A DNA stretch of 19,299 nucleotides from Clostridia bacterium (lineage in GTDB: Bacteria; Bacillota; Clostridia; Christensenellales; Borkfalkiaceae), in NCBI GenBank assembly GCA_017501125.1, contig JAFVXN010000140.1, positions 1-19,299 on the forward strand, written 5' to 3'. Made by a program: the position numbers and the translations under genes. Positions 1 through 7,393 of this stretch are shown in pieces. Positions within the stretch are counted from its first letter, which is position 1; every line of letters begins with the position of its first letter. The notes under the pieces were generated by a model. The model worked only from the letters and a program-made list of their open reading frames with translations, was not told the origin of the DNA and searched no databases.

Positions 1-600
1 CTTTTGGTTGTATTCTACCGTTTGAGGCGCGATGGCGTTGCCACCTGCCGTATCGAAGGTGACCGCGTACGACTGGATAGACCAGTGCGCCGTCAGGGTG
101 ATATTCTGCGTGACTGCCGTGTTGAAATCCCACGCCGTCGACCCGTTGTACCAGCCGACGAAATCGTACCCCGTCTTAATCGGGTCGGCAGGTTTCGTTG
201 CCTTTTCGCCGTAAGAGATATCCTGAGTGGCAATCACGCCCGCGCCGTCCGTATCGAACCGAACGCTGACGTCAGCCACCGACCACTTCGCCGTGTACGT
301 CACCGATTTTTTGACCTGAAAACTGTACGTCTCGTAGGAAGAAAGCAAATTATCCTCCTCGCCGTACCAGCCGTCGAAGGTATACCCGAGGTTGGTCGTT
401 GCCGTCAAGGTCGCCGTTGCCAAACGCGTATACGTGCCGCCACCCGTGACCGTGCCTGCCTCGTCGATATTTTTCTCCACCGTCACCGTGTGCTCGGTAG
501 GGGGCGTAGTGCCAGGGTCGTTGCCGTCGCAAGCCGCAAAGAACAGCGTCGGCGCCAAAACCAAGCATATCGTCAGCAATATCTTTTTCCAAGTCCTCAT
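1..600 (-). CDS. Surface lipoprotein with InlB/Listeria-Bacteroides repeats, 3' partial
   Basis: The first 200 codons are present and the gene runs off the left edge. It starts with ATG at 600, preceded by a GAGGAG Shine-Dalgarno site. Residues 1-24 form a lipoprotein signal peptide: Lys5-Lys6, a hydrophobic core, then the lipobox FAAC with Cys24 as the probable lipidated residue. A short Thr/Pro-rich linker follows (about 25-40). After it come at least two beta-grasp repeats of the InlB B-repeat (Flg_new) type, marked by 'GYTFDGWY' and 'GYDFVGWYNGSTAWDF' and by closing 'TYTAKW' and 'LTAHW'. A third repeat begins at the edge. Such repeats occur in secreted and cell-surface proteins, often as stalks or binding modules; the ligand cannot be inferred. 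The gene has its own strong promoter just past the tmk terminator, so it is probably a separate transcription unit. The C-terminal part is not visible. Confidence 0.85.
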   Translation of the reverse strand, partial: MRTWKKILLTICLVLAPTLFFAACDGNDPGTTPPTEHTVTVEKNIDEAGTVTGGGTYTRLATATLTATTNLGYTFDGWYGEEDNLLSSYETYSFQVKKSVTYTAKWSVADVSVRFDTDGAGVIATQDISYGEKATKPADPIKTGYDFVGWYNGSTAWDFNTAVTQNITLTAHWSIQSYAVTFDTAGGNAIAPQTVEYNQK

Positions 601-633
601 CGTTTTCTCCTCGCAAAGGTTTCTCACCTTCTT

Positions 634-662
634 ATTTTATCATTTTTTATAGCAGGTGTCAA
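634..662 (-). promoter_or_regulatory. Sigma-A promoter of the lipoprotein gene
   Basis: On the minus strand, TTGACA (662-657) and TAAAAT (639-634) are separated by exactly 17 bp. A TG pair one base before the -10 makes it an extended -10. The predicted start is near 627, giving a 5' UTR of about 27 nt before the ATG at 600. The -35 box lies within a few bases of the U-tract of the tmk terminator, so transcription restarts right after the upstream operon ends. Confidence 0.8.
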
Positions 663-664
663 TA

Positions 665-697
665 CTGAAAAAGAAAAAGGACTACTTATGTAGTCCT
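665..697 (-). terminator. Intrinsic terminator after tmk
   Basis: There is a perfect 8-bp inverted repeat, AGGACTAC and GTAGTCCT (678-685 and 690-697), with a 4-nt loop. On the minus strand it is followed by CTTTTTCTTTTT. It lies about 20 bp past the tmk stop codon and closes the membrane protein-decarboxylase-tmk operon. Confidence 0.85.
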
Positions 698-718
698 CAT
701 TATCCGTTCCTCGTCTCT

Positions 719-1339
719 TTAGAGGCAATTTGCCTTTTTGAGTGCCGTCAAAACCTCGGCAAATATCTCGTCGGGCGTGCCTTTTCCGTCCACGGTCACG
801 ATATTTTTTCCATCCTTTGCGAGGGCAAGATACCCTTCGTAAACCCGCTCGTGAAAGGCGAGCCCAGCCTGTTCCAGCCTGTCGTTTTCGTCCGCGCCTT
901 TTTTTCTAGCAAAGGCGTCCTTCGGGCTAAGATTGATAAAAATCGTCAGGTCGGGCGAATAACTTTCCTCTGCGTACGCGTTGATTTTTTTGACGAAATC
1001 TACACCCAGTCCGCGCGCGTAGCCTTGATAGGCGTAGGAGGAGTGAATGTACCTATCACAGATGACCAGTTTCCCCTCGCTAAGCGCCGGCTCCACCTTG
1101 TCGCTGAGGTGTTGCGCCCTCGCCGCTGCGTAAAGGAGCGCCTCACACTCGTCCGTCATCTCGCCGTTTTTACCGTTCAGCAAAATCTCGCGGATTTGTT
1201 CGCTGATTTTACCGCCGCCCGGCTCGCGAGTGAAAACGTGCGCCACCCCTTTCTCGGTCAAATAGTCGCTGAGTTTTTTCAATTGCGTGCTTTTGCCGCA
1301 CCCGTCGCAACCTTCAAAGGTGATGAATTTTCCTCTCAT
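719..1339 (-). CDS. tmk: Thymidylate kinase (dTMP kinase)
   Basis: This 206-residue protein has the normal length for bacterial Tmk. The enzyme phosphorylates dTMP to dTDP with ATP in the cytoplasm, a required step of dTTP synthesis. Visible motifs are the P-loop GCDGCGKST at residues 10-18, the REPGG segment at 38-42, the DRY motif at 95-97 followed by SSYAYQG, and a basic/acidic LID-like segment (ENDRLE). The P-loop carries cysteine at two positions where Gly/Ser/Pro/Ala are commoner; this should not abolish function. The ATG at 1339 overlaps the stop of the upstream decarboxylase in an ATGA, so the two are translationally coupled. A YaaO-like gene followed by tmk is the arrangement known from Bacillus subtilis. 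A terminator follows. Confidence 0.96.
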   Translation of the reverse strand: MRGKFITFEGCDGCGKSTQLKKLSDYLTEKGVAHVFTREPGGGKISEQIREILLNGKNGEMTDECEALLYAAARAQHLSDKVEPALSEGKLVICDRYIHSSYAYQGYARGLGVDFVKKINAYAEESYSPDLTIFINLSPKDAFARKKGADENDRLEQAGLAFHERVYEGYLALAKDGKNIVTVDGKGTPDEIFAEVLTALKKANCL

Positions 1340-2631
1340 CTTTTTTCTCCTTCTTCGTATACCTGTATCCTGCCTCGTTCCACGCCAAAGGTGTGCGCCG
1401 CACCCTGCATACGCGCCACGATTTGCTCGTCTATCCGCCGTCCGTCCGTAGCAAGCGGTAGACATGGCGGGAATATCCCAAACGAACTCGACGCAACCCT
1501 GCCCACGGCGTTTTCTATCAAAATCCACTCCGTTTTGCCCGAAATAGGCGTAATCGTGGCGGGCGCCGCTATCGCGCCTTCCATCTCTCCCTCTTTGACG
1601 GGATATAAGGAAAACGCCCACGAGAGCATTTTTTTAAGCCTGTTAAACTCGCCTATTTTCGTCGCAGGAGAGAGGTAAAAGGTCAAAAAGGCACCGTCGC
1701 AAAATTCGGCGTATATCCCTTTTTTCTCCAGCGCCTTCTGCACGCTTTCGCATTGACTGCCAAAATAGGCGCATATCTTCGTCCAGTCTTCCGCAGGTAG
1801 CAACCTATGCGGATTCTCGCGGATAAAGGTCGCCGCCAGCCCTTCCAAGGCGGTATTGCGAGGATACTTATACGCGTACTCGATAGAGGCAAGGATAGGA
1901 TAGGAGGGGCTAGTCGTGCGGAAGAGAGGGGCGATGGCACGAAGCCCGTCCACCCAGTCTTCCCTCGCCACGCTCACCAGCGCGCCTTGCGTCATACATG
2001 GCAAACTTTTATGCGCGCCGTCCACCCAGCCGTCTGCGTAATTGCCTGCGTACTGCCACGGCTTATGGTGCAGGTGCGCGCCGTGCGCTTGGTCGACGAC
2101 GAAATACTTGTTCTGCTTGTCGACGAGCCGTCTAGCCGAAGACAAATCCGCCGTCTTGCCGTAGTAGTTGGGGCTGGTCAAAAAGAGGGCGTCCGCCTTG
2201 GCAAGCGCTGTGGCGATTTGTGTCTCCGTCGGTTGCGAAAAGGGGGTCTGCCCCTCTATCATCACGGGTTGCAACCCGAGGAGCGCCAACCCTCTAAAAA
2301 CGCTGATATGCGAAAAGGGGGAAACCGCTACCTTTTCCACCCCTTTTGATTTCAATAGATATAATAACGTATACACGCCCGACGTACTGCCGTCGGTCAG
2401 GAACTCGCTCGCCTTGGATTTGACAATCCCCTCGACGTCCCGTTGCGCCTGTAAAATGACCCCTTGAGGGTCGGCGAGGCAATCGCTGAAGGAAAGTTCG
2501 GTTATATCCCAATTAGGACGCTTATGCCCAGGCGTGTGGAAGGAGAGGTGTCGTCTTTTCGACGCCTTTTTCAACATTCCGTATACGTGGCAAGCGTTCG
2601 CCGTCGGCGCGTGTTGGAAGAATTCCTTCAT
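1336..2631 (-). CDS. Orn/Lys/Arg decarboxylase family PLP enzyme (YaaO-like)
   Basis: The 431-residue protein belongs to fold-type I PLP decarboxylases of the Orn/Lys/Arg group. Visible motifs are HTPGHK (32-37), DGSTSG (80-85, phosphate-binding loop), DQAHGAH (180-186) and GAHKSLPCMTQGAL (205-218), where Lys208 should form the Schiff base with PLP. It lacks the N-terminal receiver-like wing domain of the large inducible enterobacterial decarboxylases and has only a short C-terminal domain, as in B. subtilis YaaO and SpeA-type enzymes. The substrate (arginine, lysine or ornithine) cannot be decided from sequence, so a polyamine role is inference. It starts 7 bp after the membrane protein gene ends, with AGGTGA as a modest Shine-Dalgarno site, and overlaps tmk by 4 bp. 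Confidence 0.9.
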   Translation of the reverse strand: MKEFFQHAPTANACHVYGMLKKASKRRHLSFHTPGHKRPNWDITELSFSDCLADPQGVILQAQRDVEGIVKSKASEFLTDGSTSGVYTLLYLLKSKGVEKVAVSPFSHISVFRGLALLGLQPVMIEGQTPFSQPTETQIATALAKADALFLTSPNYYGKTADLSSARRLVDKQNKYFVVDQAHGAHLHHKPWQYAGNYADGWVDGAHKSLPCMTQGALVSVAREDWVDGLRAIAPLFRTTSPSYPILASIEYAYKYPRNTALEGLAATFIRENPHRLLPAEDWTKICAYFGSQCESVQKALEKKGIYAEFCDGAFLTFYLSPATKIGEFNRLKKMLSWAFSLYPVKEGEMEGAIAAPATITPISGKTEWILIENAVGRVASSSFGIFPPCLPLATDGRRIDEQIVARMQGAAHTFGVERGRIQVYEEGEKR

Positions 2632-2638
2632 ACGTCAC

Positions 2639-3736
2639 CTACGGATTAGAAGGCTGAACGTAGTGGGTCGCGACGAGGTAATTGACGTACAAGATTTTTT
2701 CGCAGAGGAATTCCCGTCGGCTATTCCCTACGTGCAGGAAGACGACGTTCATATCCTTTGCCGTGATGACGTCTTGTTCGCCTACCTTCGTCGTATAACA
2801 CGCCGTTTCCTTGAGGGTGGGCATCTTCCCGTCGTCGGGACAAATATTCAAACTGTACTCGCCCGTCGACACCAACTTATCCTCGCTATCGTCCGCCAAC
2901 ACCACTTTGGATACGGTCGGCGTCACGATACCTGCGTCCAAATACCCCAAGAACGCGTTGTATGCGTCGCGGTATTTGACGAGCCTATCCTTTTCTTGGT
3001 GCAAGCCCGATTGAATCAACGATTCGTTCCTAAATCGCTTGTCCTGCGTCTGTCTAACGCGCGTGCGGAATTGACTCTCCATCTCCGCCCAAGCGCCGTC
3101 GTCCATTTCCTCGCCCACGACGAAACCCTTATCGGGGTCGGCAATATCCACGGGCGTAAAGAAATCGTCCAAATACTCGTACACGTAGGAGAGCAAGCCC
3201 TTTTGATCGTAGGGGGAGTTGCCCACCGTCGTCTGCACGTCTCTCAACGGCATCACGGTATAGTGGTAGGTGCTGTGCAAGAAGGCTTGCAAGTAGGTCT
3301 GCGTGCCCTTTTGGTAGTCACCGTTGCCGTCGTCAATCTTATTGCCGTTATCGTCGGTCAAATAATACTCCTGTCCTTCCCACTCGGTATTCGCTACCAG
3401 CATAACGTCCCCTTGCCCCGTCGTCAAGCGGGTCTCTAAGAGGGTGCCTGCCATCTTGCCGTCCTCCACCGTGATATCCAGCGTAGTGGCTTCGTTGACT
3501 TCGTAGGAAAAGACGTTCTTGTTCATCAACGTCGAGGAGTGACTGTAAAAATCCGAACCAGGAATCAAGCCCGTATAATTGATAACCATAAAGACTTGGT
3601 CGTCGGTCAGGCGTGCCGAGGTGCAAGAAAAGAGCACCGACCACACTACGATTAGTGCGACGGCAATCGCCACGATTTTCAACCACTCGTACGATAAAAA
3701 TTCGCCCAAGCGTTTTTTGGTGATTTTTGCGTCCAT
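2639..3736 (-). CDS. Membrane-anchored protein of unknown function
   Basis: I do not recognise this 365-residue protein. A basic N-terminus (residues 1-17) precedes one transmembrane helix at about 18-37, ending in a Ser-Cys-Thr-Ser segment. The remaining roughly 325 residues are hydrophilic, rich in Asp, Thr and Tyr, and presumably extracellular. No catalytic motif is evident. I prefer the ATG at 3736 over the in-frame ATG at 3748: a strong GGAGGAG site (3746-3740) sits just before 3736, while 3748 has none and would place that site inside the coding region. The gene is the first of an operon with the decarboxylase and tmk, only 7 bp from the next start, and has a TATAAT box upstream. A single-pass anchor with a large outer domain could be a sensor, an assembly factor or part of a transport system; this is open. 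Confidence 0.75.
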   Translation of the reverse strand: MDAKITKKRLGEFLSYEWLKIVAIAVALIVVWSVLFSCTSARLTDDQVFMVINYTGLIPGSDFYSHSSTLMNKNVFSYEVNEATTLDITVEDGKMAGTLLETRLTTGQGDVMLVANTEWEGQEYYLTDDNGNKIDDGNGDYQKGTQTYLQAFLHSTYHYTVMPLRDVQTTVGNSPYDQKGLLSYVYEYLDDFFTPVDIADPDKGFVVGEEMDDGAWAEMESQFRTRVRQTQDKRFRNESLIQSGLHQEKDRLVKYRDAYNAFLGYLDAGIVTPTVSKVVLADDSEDKLVSTGEYSLNICPDDGKMPTLKETACYTTKVGEQDVITAKDMNVVFLHVGNSRREFLCEKILYVNYLVATHYVQPSNP

Positions 3737-3774
3737 AGACTCCTCCATAGCGGCGCGTACGTTGCGCCATCGTC

Positions 3775-3780
3775 ATTATA
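3775..3780 (-). promoter_or_regulatory. -10 box of the membrane protein-decarboxylase-tmk operon
   Basis: A perfect TATAAT lies 38 bp before the chosen ATG at 3736, giving a predicted 5' UTR of about 30 nt. The -35 region at the right distance is poor (GTGCCT with a 17-bp spacer), so the promoter may be weak or need an activator. It lies just past the lysS terminator, which fits a separate unit. Confidence 0.5.
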
Positions 3781-3831
3781 GCCCACTTTCGTGAAAAAGG
3801 CACGCACGGCAGGTGAAAACGACGTGAATTA

Positions 3832-3876
3832 TGAAAAAACGCTCCTACACCCACTTTTGAGTGGGCGTAGGATAGC
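3832..3876 (-). terminator. Intrinsic terminator after lysS
   Basis: On the minus strand a long hairpin (3876-3841) has the inner stem CCCACT/AGTGGG (3850-3855 with 3860-3865), one mismatch, then CCTAC/GTAGG (3844-3848 with 3867-3871), and a short outer GCT/AGC. A GTTTTTTC tract follows (about 3839-3833). It begins 8 bp past the lysS stop. Confidence 0.85.
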
Positions 3877-3883
3877 GGAAAAA

Positions 3884-5383
3884 TTATTTTTTCGGTTTCA
3901 TGGTCGGGAACAGGATTACGTCGCGAATGGTCGAACTGTCCGTCAACAACATAACGAATCTGTCCAGACCCATACCCAAGCCACCCGTGGGGGGCAAGCC
4001 GTATTCCAGCGCGTTGATGAAATCCTCGTCGATTTGCGCGTCCTTGTTTCCCTTCGCGCGCTTCGCCTCAACCTGCTTGACCATACGTTGCTTTTGGTCG
4101 ATGGGGTCGTTGAGTTCCGAGAAAGCGTTGCCGTATTCGTGCCCGCAGATGAAATACTCGAATCTTTCGGTAAAGGCAGGGTCGGAAGGTTTGCGTTTCG
4201 CCAAAGGCGAATTCTCGACGGGATAGTCGTAGATGACGGTGGGTTGGATAAGGTTGTCTTCTACGAACGCCTCGAAGAAAGCAATCAAAACGTGCCCCTT
4301 CGTCGGGTTGTCCTGTTCGAGTTCCACACCCTTTTCCGCCGCCGCGGCAACCGCGTCTGCGTCCGTCGCCCAGTCGTTGTAATCGACGCCCGCGTATTTT
4401 TTGACCGCCTCTATCATCGTCAGGCGCGTCCAGTCACCCATGTGGATTTCCGTGCCCTGATAGGTAATATCCAGCGTGCCGCACACCTTCATCGTGACCG
4501 TCTTATACAAGTCCTCGATGAGGTCCATCATATCAAAGTAATCGCTGTACGCTTGGTACATCTCGATACTCGTGAATTCGGGGTTGTGGAAGGCGTCCAT
4601 ACCCTCGTTGCGGAAGATACGACCCACTTCGTAAACCTTGTCCATACCGCCGACGATCAGCCTCTTTAAGAACAACTCCGTCTCGATGCGCATATACATA
4701 TCGAGGTCGAGCGCGTTGTGATGCGTCTTAAAAGGACGGGCGTCCGCGCCTATCTCCAGCGTCAAAAGGGTGGGCGTGTCCACTTCGAGATACCCCAGCC
4801 CGTCTAAGTACGCACGGATTTCCTTCAAAATTTGGGAACGGACGCGGAAAGTCTTTTTCACGTCGTCGTTCATAATCAAATCAAGGTGGCGGAGGCGGTA
4901 TTTCATATCTTGGTTTTGCAACCCGTTGTATTTTTCAGGCAACGGGAGAAGGGCTTTGGACAGCATCACGAGTTCGGTGACGTGTACCGACACTTCGCCC
5001 GTCTGCGTCTTGAATACGAAACCCTTAAGCCCTACGATATCGCCGATATCGTAATCCTTTTTGTAGGACATATAATTCTCTTCGCCGATATCTTGACGAG
5101 TGACGTAAATTTGCATACTGCCGCTCCTGTCCGCGATATGCGAAAAGGACGCCTTGCCCATGATACGGCGGGACATCATACGCCCAGCCAAACACACCGT
5201 CTTGCCTTCGTACGCCTCGTAGTCGCCCTTGATGGTCGCCGAGTCGCTGTCGACGGGATATTTGACGTGGTGGTAAGGGTTCTTCCCTTCCGCTTGCAAT
5301 TTTGCAAGTTTTTCGCGCCTAATCTTCGCCTGCTCTATCAGTTGCTCTTCTTCCGCAACCGCGTTGGTTTGATTCTCTTGCAT
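3884..5383 (-). CDS. lysS: Lysyl-tRNA synthetase, class II
   Basis: The 499-residue enzyme charges tRNA-Lys with lysine. The N-terminal OB-fold anticodon-binding domain covers about 55-150. The class II catalytic core follows, with motif 2 at about 253-272 (YEVGRIFRNEG, then HNPEF) and motif 3 near the C-terminus (GLGMGLDRFVMLL). The length is typical. Two usually well conserved stretches differ: GGAAARPF reads GADARPF (212-218), and RIAPELYLKRL reads RIETELFLKRL (232-242). The substitutions look like lineage variation, because everything around them is intact. The ATG at 5383 has an AGAGGT site upstream. It lies 25 bp after greA, an order known in other Firmicutes, and shares the greA promoter. 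Confidence 0.97.
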   Translation of the reverse strand: MQENQTNAVAEEEQLIEQAKIRREKLAKLQAEGKNPYHHVKYPVDSDSATIKGDYEAYEGKTVCLAGRMMSRRIMGKASFSHIADRSGSMQIYVTRQDIGEENYMSYKKDYDIGDIVGLKGFVFKTQTGEVSVHVTELVMLSKALLPLPEKYNGLQNQDMKYRLRHLDLIMNDDVKKTFRVRSQILKEIRAYLDGLGYLEVDTPTLLTLEIGADARPFKTHHNALDLDMYMRIETELFLKRLIVGGMDKVYEVGRIFRNEGMDAFHNPEFTSIEMYQAYSDYFDMMDLIEDLYKTVTMKVCGTLDITYQGTEIHMGDWTRLTMIEAVKKYAGVDYNDWATDADAVAAAAEKGVELEQDNPTKGHVLIAFFEAFVEDNLIQPTVIYDYPVENSPLAKRKPSDPAFTERFEYFICGHEYGNAFSELNDPIDQKQRMVKQVEAKRAKGNKDAQIDEDFINALEYGLPPTGGLGMGLDRFVMLLTDSSTIRDVILFPTMKPKK

Positions 5384-5408
5384 AGTAAACCTCTTTTATT
5401 GCTTTTGT

Positions 5409-5882
5409 TTATGCGAGTTCAATCGCCATTACGCGCAACTTGTAGTCGCCGTCGGGGGCTTTAACCGTCGCCACGTCGCCGACCTTCTTCCCCAAAAGCG
5501 CCGCGCCCATAGGGGATTCGTTGGAGATCTTGTTGAGGAGTGCGTTCGCCTCCATCGACCCCGTGATTTCGTACTTTTCCGTCTCGTCCAAATCCTCGTC
5601 GAAAACGGTGACGAAAGTGCCCACGCGGACGGTGGTCGTGTCCGTCGTTTCTTCTACGACTACGGCGTTCTTAATCTTATAATCCAACTCCAAGATTTCC
5701 CCTTCGTTGGATGCCTGCTCGTTGCGAGCCGCGTCGTATTCTGCATTCTCCGACAAGTCGCCGTGACTGCGCGCCTCCGCAATGCGCTCTACGATTTCTT
5801 GACGTTTTACCGTCTGTAAGTATTTCAACCTCTCTACCGCGTCCTCGTAGCCCTTTTGCGTCATAATGAATTGATCTGCCAT
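5409..5882 (-). CDS. greA: Transcription elongation factor GreA
   Basis: The 157-residue protein has the usual GreA length. GreA enters the RNA polymerase secondary channel and stimulates cleavage of backtracked transcripts. The N-terminal coiled coil (about 1-75) carries the conserved tip ARSHGDLSENAEYDAARNEQ with the acidic pair Asp42/Glu45, which corresponds to Asp41/Glu44 of E. coli. The C-terminal FKBP-like domain has the signature ESPMGAALLGKKVGD. The reading frame stays open upstream, but the ATG at 5882 gives the canonical MADQF N-terminus and is preceded by AAGGAGAG at good spacing. It is the first gene of a greA-lysS operon with a perfect-consensus promoter and a roughly 110-nt leader containing a hairpin. 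Confidence 0.97.
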   Translation of the reverse strand: MADQFIMTQKGYEDAVERLKYLQTVKRQEIVERIAEARSHGDLSENAEYDAARNEQASNEGEILELDYKIKNAVVVEETTDTTTVRVGTFVTVFDEDLDETEKYEITGSMEANALLNKISNESPMGAALLGKKVGDVATVKAPDGDYKLRVMAIELA

Positions 5883-5948
5883 AACTCTCCTTTTCCTTCG
5901 CTTCGGTCGCGCCTGACCATTGCGCCTTGCGTAAGGATACAAAATACA

Positions 5949-5976
5949 ACCGTGACTTTTTTCCAAAAGCCACGGT
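5949..5976 (-). other. Hairpin in the greA 5' leader
   Basis: In the predicted greA leader RNA, ACCGUGGC pairs with GUCACGGU (8 bp, one G-U wobble) around a 12-nt loop of U4-GG-A6. A U-rich stretch (UUGUAUUUUGU) follows. It could be a weak attenuator or a stabilising stem. E. coli greA also has a leader that yields short terminated RNAs, but homology is not implied. Confidence 0.45.
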
Positions 5977-5998
5977 GTTTTTTGCGTTTCGTGCCTTT

Positions 5999-6027
5999 AT
6001 TATACCCCTTTTTAAGGGGTTTGTCAA
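5999..6027 (-). promoter_or_regulatory. Perfect-consensus sigma-A promoter of greA-lysS
   Basis: On the minus strand, TTGACA (6027-6022) and TATAAT (6004-5999) match the consensus at all 12 positions and are 17 bp apart. The predicted start is near 5992. The spacer contains a perfect inverted repeat, ACCCCTT-AAA-AAGGGGT (6020-6004), which could be an operator. Confidence 0.88.
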
Positions 6028-6208
6028 TACTTTTCGGGCGAGAAAGCGCGCGAAAAGCAACTTTTTTCGTAGAAAAAACGCTCCGTTTTCCCTCTTTTTT
6101 AATAATAACGACGGATTTTATGCGCCGTCCGTGCATAAAAATACGGCGCCGCCTACAAAAAGACTATCCGTGTCTTCGGTAAACGCACGCCGTGTGAATA
6201 TTTATCCG
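6028..6208. other. Non-coding stretch between the greA promoter and the aminotransferase gene
   Basis: Together with the greA leader this makes a gene-free gap of about 325 bp. This half holds several short inverted repeats, among them GCGCCGT/ACGGCGC (6122-6128 and 6143-6149). Minus-strand AT-rich stems also precede short T-runs, for example AAAACG-GAG-CGTTTTTT near 6090. One may end the aminotransferase transcript, but none is a convincing terminator. I see no open frame with a ribosome site and no RNA gene. Confidence 0.4.
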
Positions 6209-7381
6209 TTATTTTTTAATTTCTTGCATAAATTCTGCAATCTTGCCAAACGCCTCGTCGAGCGCCGCCATACCCGTCGCGTACGAGATACGGACGTTGT
6301 CGACACCAAAATCGCCGAACGCACTACCGGGAACGACCGCAACCTTTTTGCTCTGGAGCAGTCTTTCGCTAAATTCTTCCGCAGGCAAACCGCTGGATTT
6401 GACGGAAGGAAAGGCGTAGAAAGCACCGCGTGGCTCAAAACAATGCATGCCCGCTTGCTTTAAGGAGTGCAGGACGAAACGGCGACGTTTGTCGTACGAA
6501 TCGCGCATTTCTTCCACCGTCGCAAACCCGTCGCTGAACCCGTCGCGGAGCGCTTCGATAGCGGCGTACTGGGAGGTGATGGGAGCACACATAATCCCGT
6601 ATTGATGTATCTTGAACATTGCCTCGTCGATGGCAGGGGGCGCGCAAACGAACCCTAATCTCCAGCCCGTCATCGCAAAGGCTTTGGAGAAACCGCCGAC
6701 GTAGACGGTGCGCTCCTTCATCCCTTCGATTTGCGCAATGGAGAAGTGTTTTCTGCCGTAGGTGAGTTCCGCGTAAATCTCGTCCGTGATGACGAGCAAG
6801 TCGTGTTTGACGATAACCTTGGCGATCGCACGGAGTTGCTCCTCCGTCATGATCCCGCCCGTGGGGTTGTTGGGATAGGTCAAAATGAGCGCCTTCGTTT
6901 TGGGGGTAATCGCCCTTTCGAGAAGGTCGGGTTTTAAGACGAACTCGTCCTCTTCCCTACACTCCACGGACACGGGCACGCCGTCCGCCATGGCAACGAG
7001 GGGGCAATAGGACACGTAGGCAGGATCGGGGATAAGTACTTCGTCCCCTCTATCCACGCAGGCACGGAGGGCAAGGTCGATAGCCTCGCTACCGCCCACC
7101 GTAATCAAGATGTGGGCAGGGTCGTATTGCAGGGAAAACCGCTCCTCTAAATAGCGAGAAATTAAAGACAGGAGGGTGGGCAAACCACGGTTGCCCGTGT
7201 ATTGCGTATACCCCTTTTGAAGGGAGGCGATTGCCGCCTGACGCACTTTCCAAGGCGTGACGAAATCGGGCTCACCTACGCCGAGCGAGATAGCCCCTTC
7301 CGTCTCCCTGACGATATCGAAAAATTTACGGATACCGCTGGGTTTTATCAATTTAGTTTTTTGGTTGACAAAGTCACGCAT
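6209..7381 (-). CDS. Class I/II PLP-dependent aminotransferase (AlaT/PatA-like)
   Basis: The 390-residue protein is a fold-type I aminotransferase of the aspartate aminotransferase superfamily. Key residues are visible: NNPTG at 171-175, Asp200 in ITDEIY (pairs with the pyridine nitrogen), Tyr203, the PLP-binding Lys233 in GGFSKAFAMTGWRLG, and the C-terminal substrate-binding arginine in NVRISYATG. It starts 12 bp after an AsnC/Lrp regulator, with AAGGA as ribosome site. A Lrp-type regulator next to such an aminotransferase matches the alaR-alaT pair of B. subtilis, where the enzyme is an alanine transaminase. Alanine-glutamate transamination is therefore the best guess, but the exact amino acid is not shown by sequence. 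Confidence 0.92.
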   Translation of the reverse strand: MRDFVNQKTKLIKPSGIRKFFDIVRETEGAISLGVGEPDFVTPWKVRQAAIASLQKGYTQYTGNRGLPTLLSLISRYLEERFSLQYDPAHILITVGGSEAIDLALRACVDRGDEVLIPDPAYVSYCPLVAMADGVPVSVECREEDEFVLKPDLLERAITPKTKALILTYPNNPTGGIMTEEQLRAIAKVIVKHDLLVITDEIYAELTYGRKHFSIAQIEGMKERTVYVGGFSKAFAMTGWRLGFVCAPPAIDEAMFKIHQYGIMCAPITSQYAAIEALRDGFSDGFATVEEMRDSYDKRRRFVLHSLKQAGMHCFEPRGAFYAFPSVKSSGLPAEEFSERLLQSKKVAVVPGSAFGDFGVDNVRISYATGMAALDEAFGKIAEFMQEIKK

Positions 7382-7393
7382 AATCTATCCTTC

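Noticed and set aside
4..693. 229-residue plus-strand open frame opposite the lipoprotein
   Set aside because: Arg/Val-rich antisense composition and no ribosome site; the minus strand has a lipobox and InlB repeats.
3737..3748. ATG at 3748 as start of the membrane protein
   Set aside because: The GGAGGAG site lies inside that version, at the right distance for the ATG at 3736. No ribosome site precedes 3748.
5949..5986. Plus-strand intrinsic terminator (stem followed by GTTTTTTG)
   Set aside because: No plus-strand gene lies upstream to be terminated; the segment is the greA leader on the other strand.
6122..6149. GCGCCGT/ACGGCGC hairpin as terminator of the aminotransferase gene
   Set aside because: The stem is good, but no adequate T-tract follows on the minus strand.
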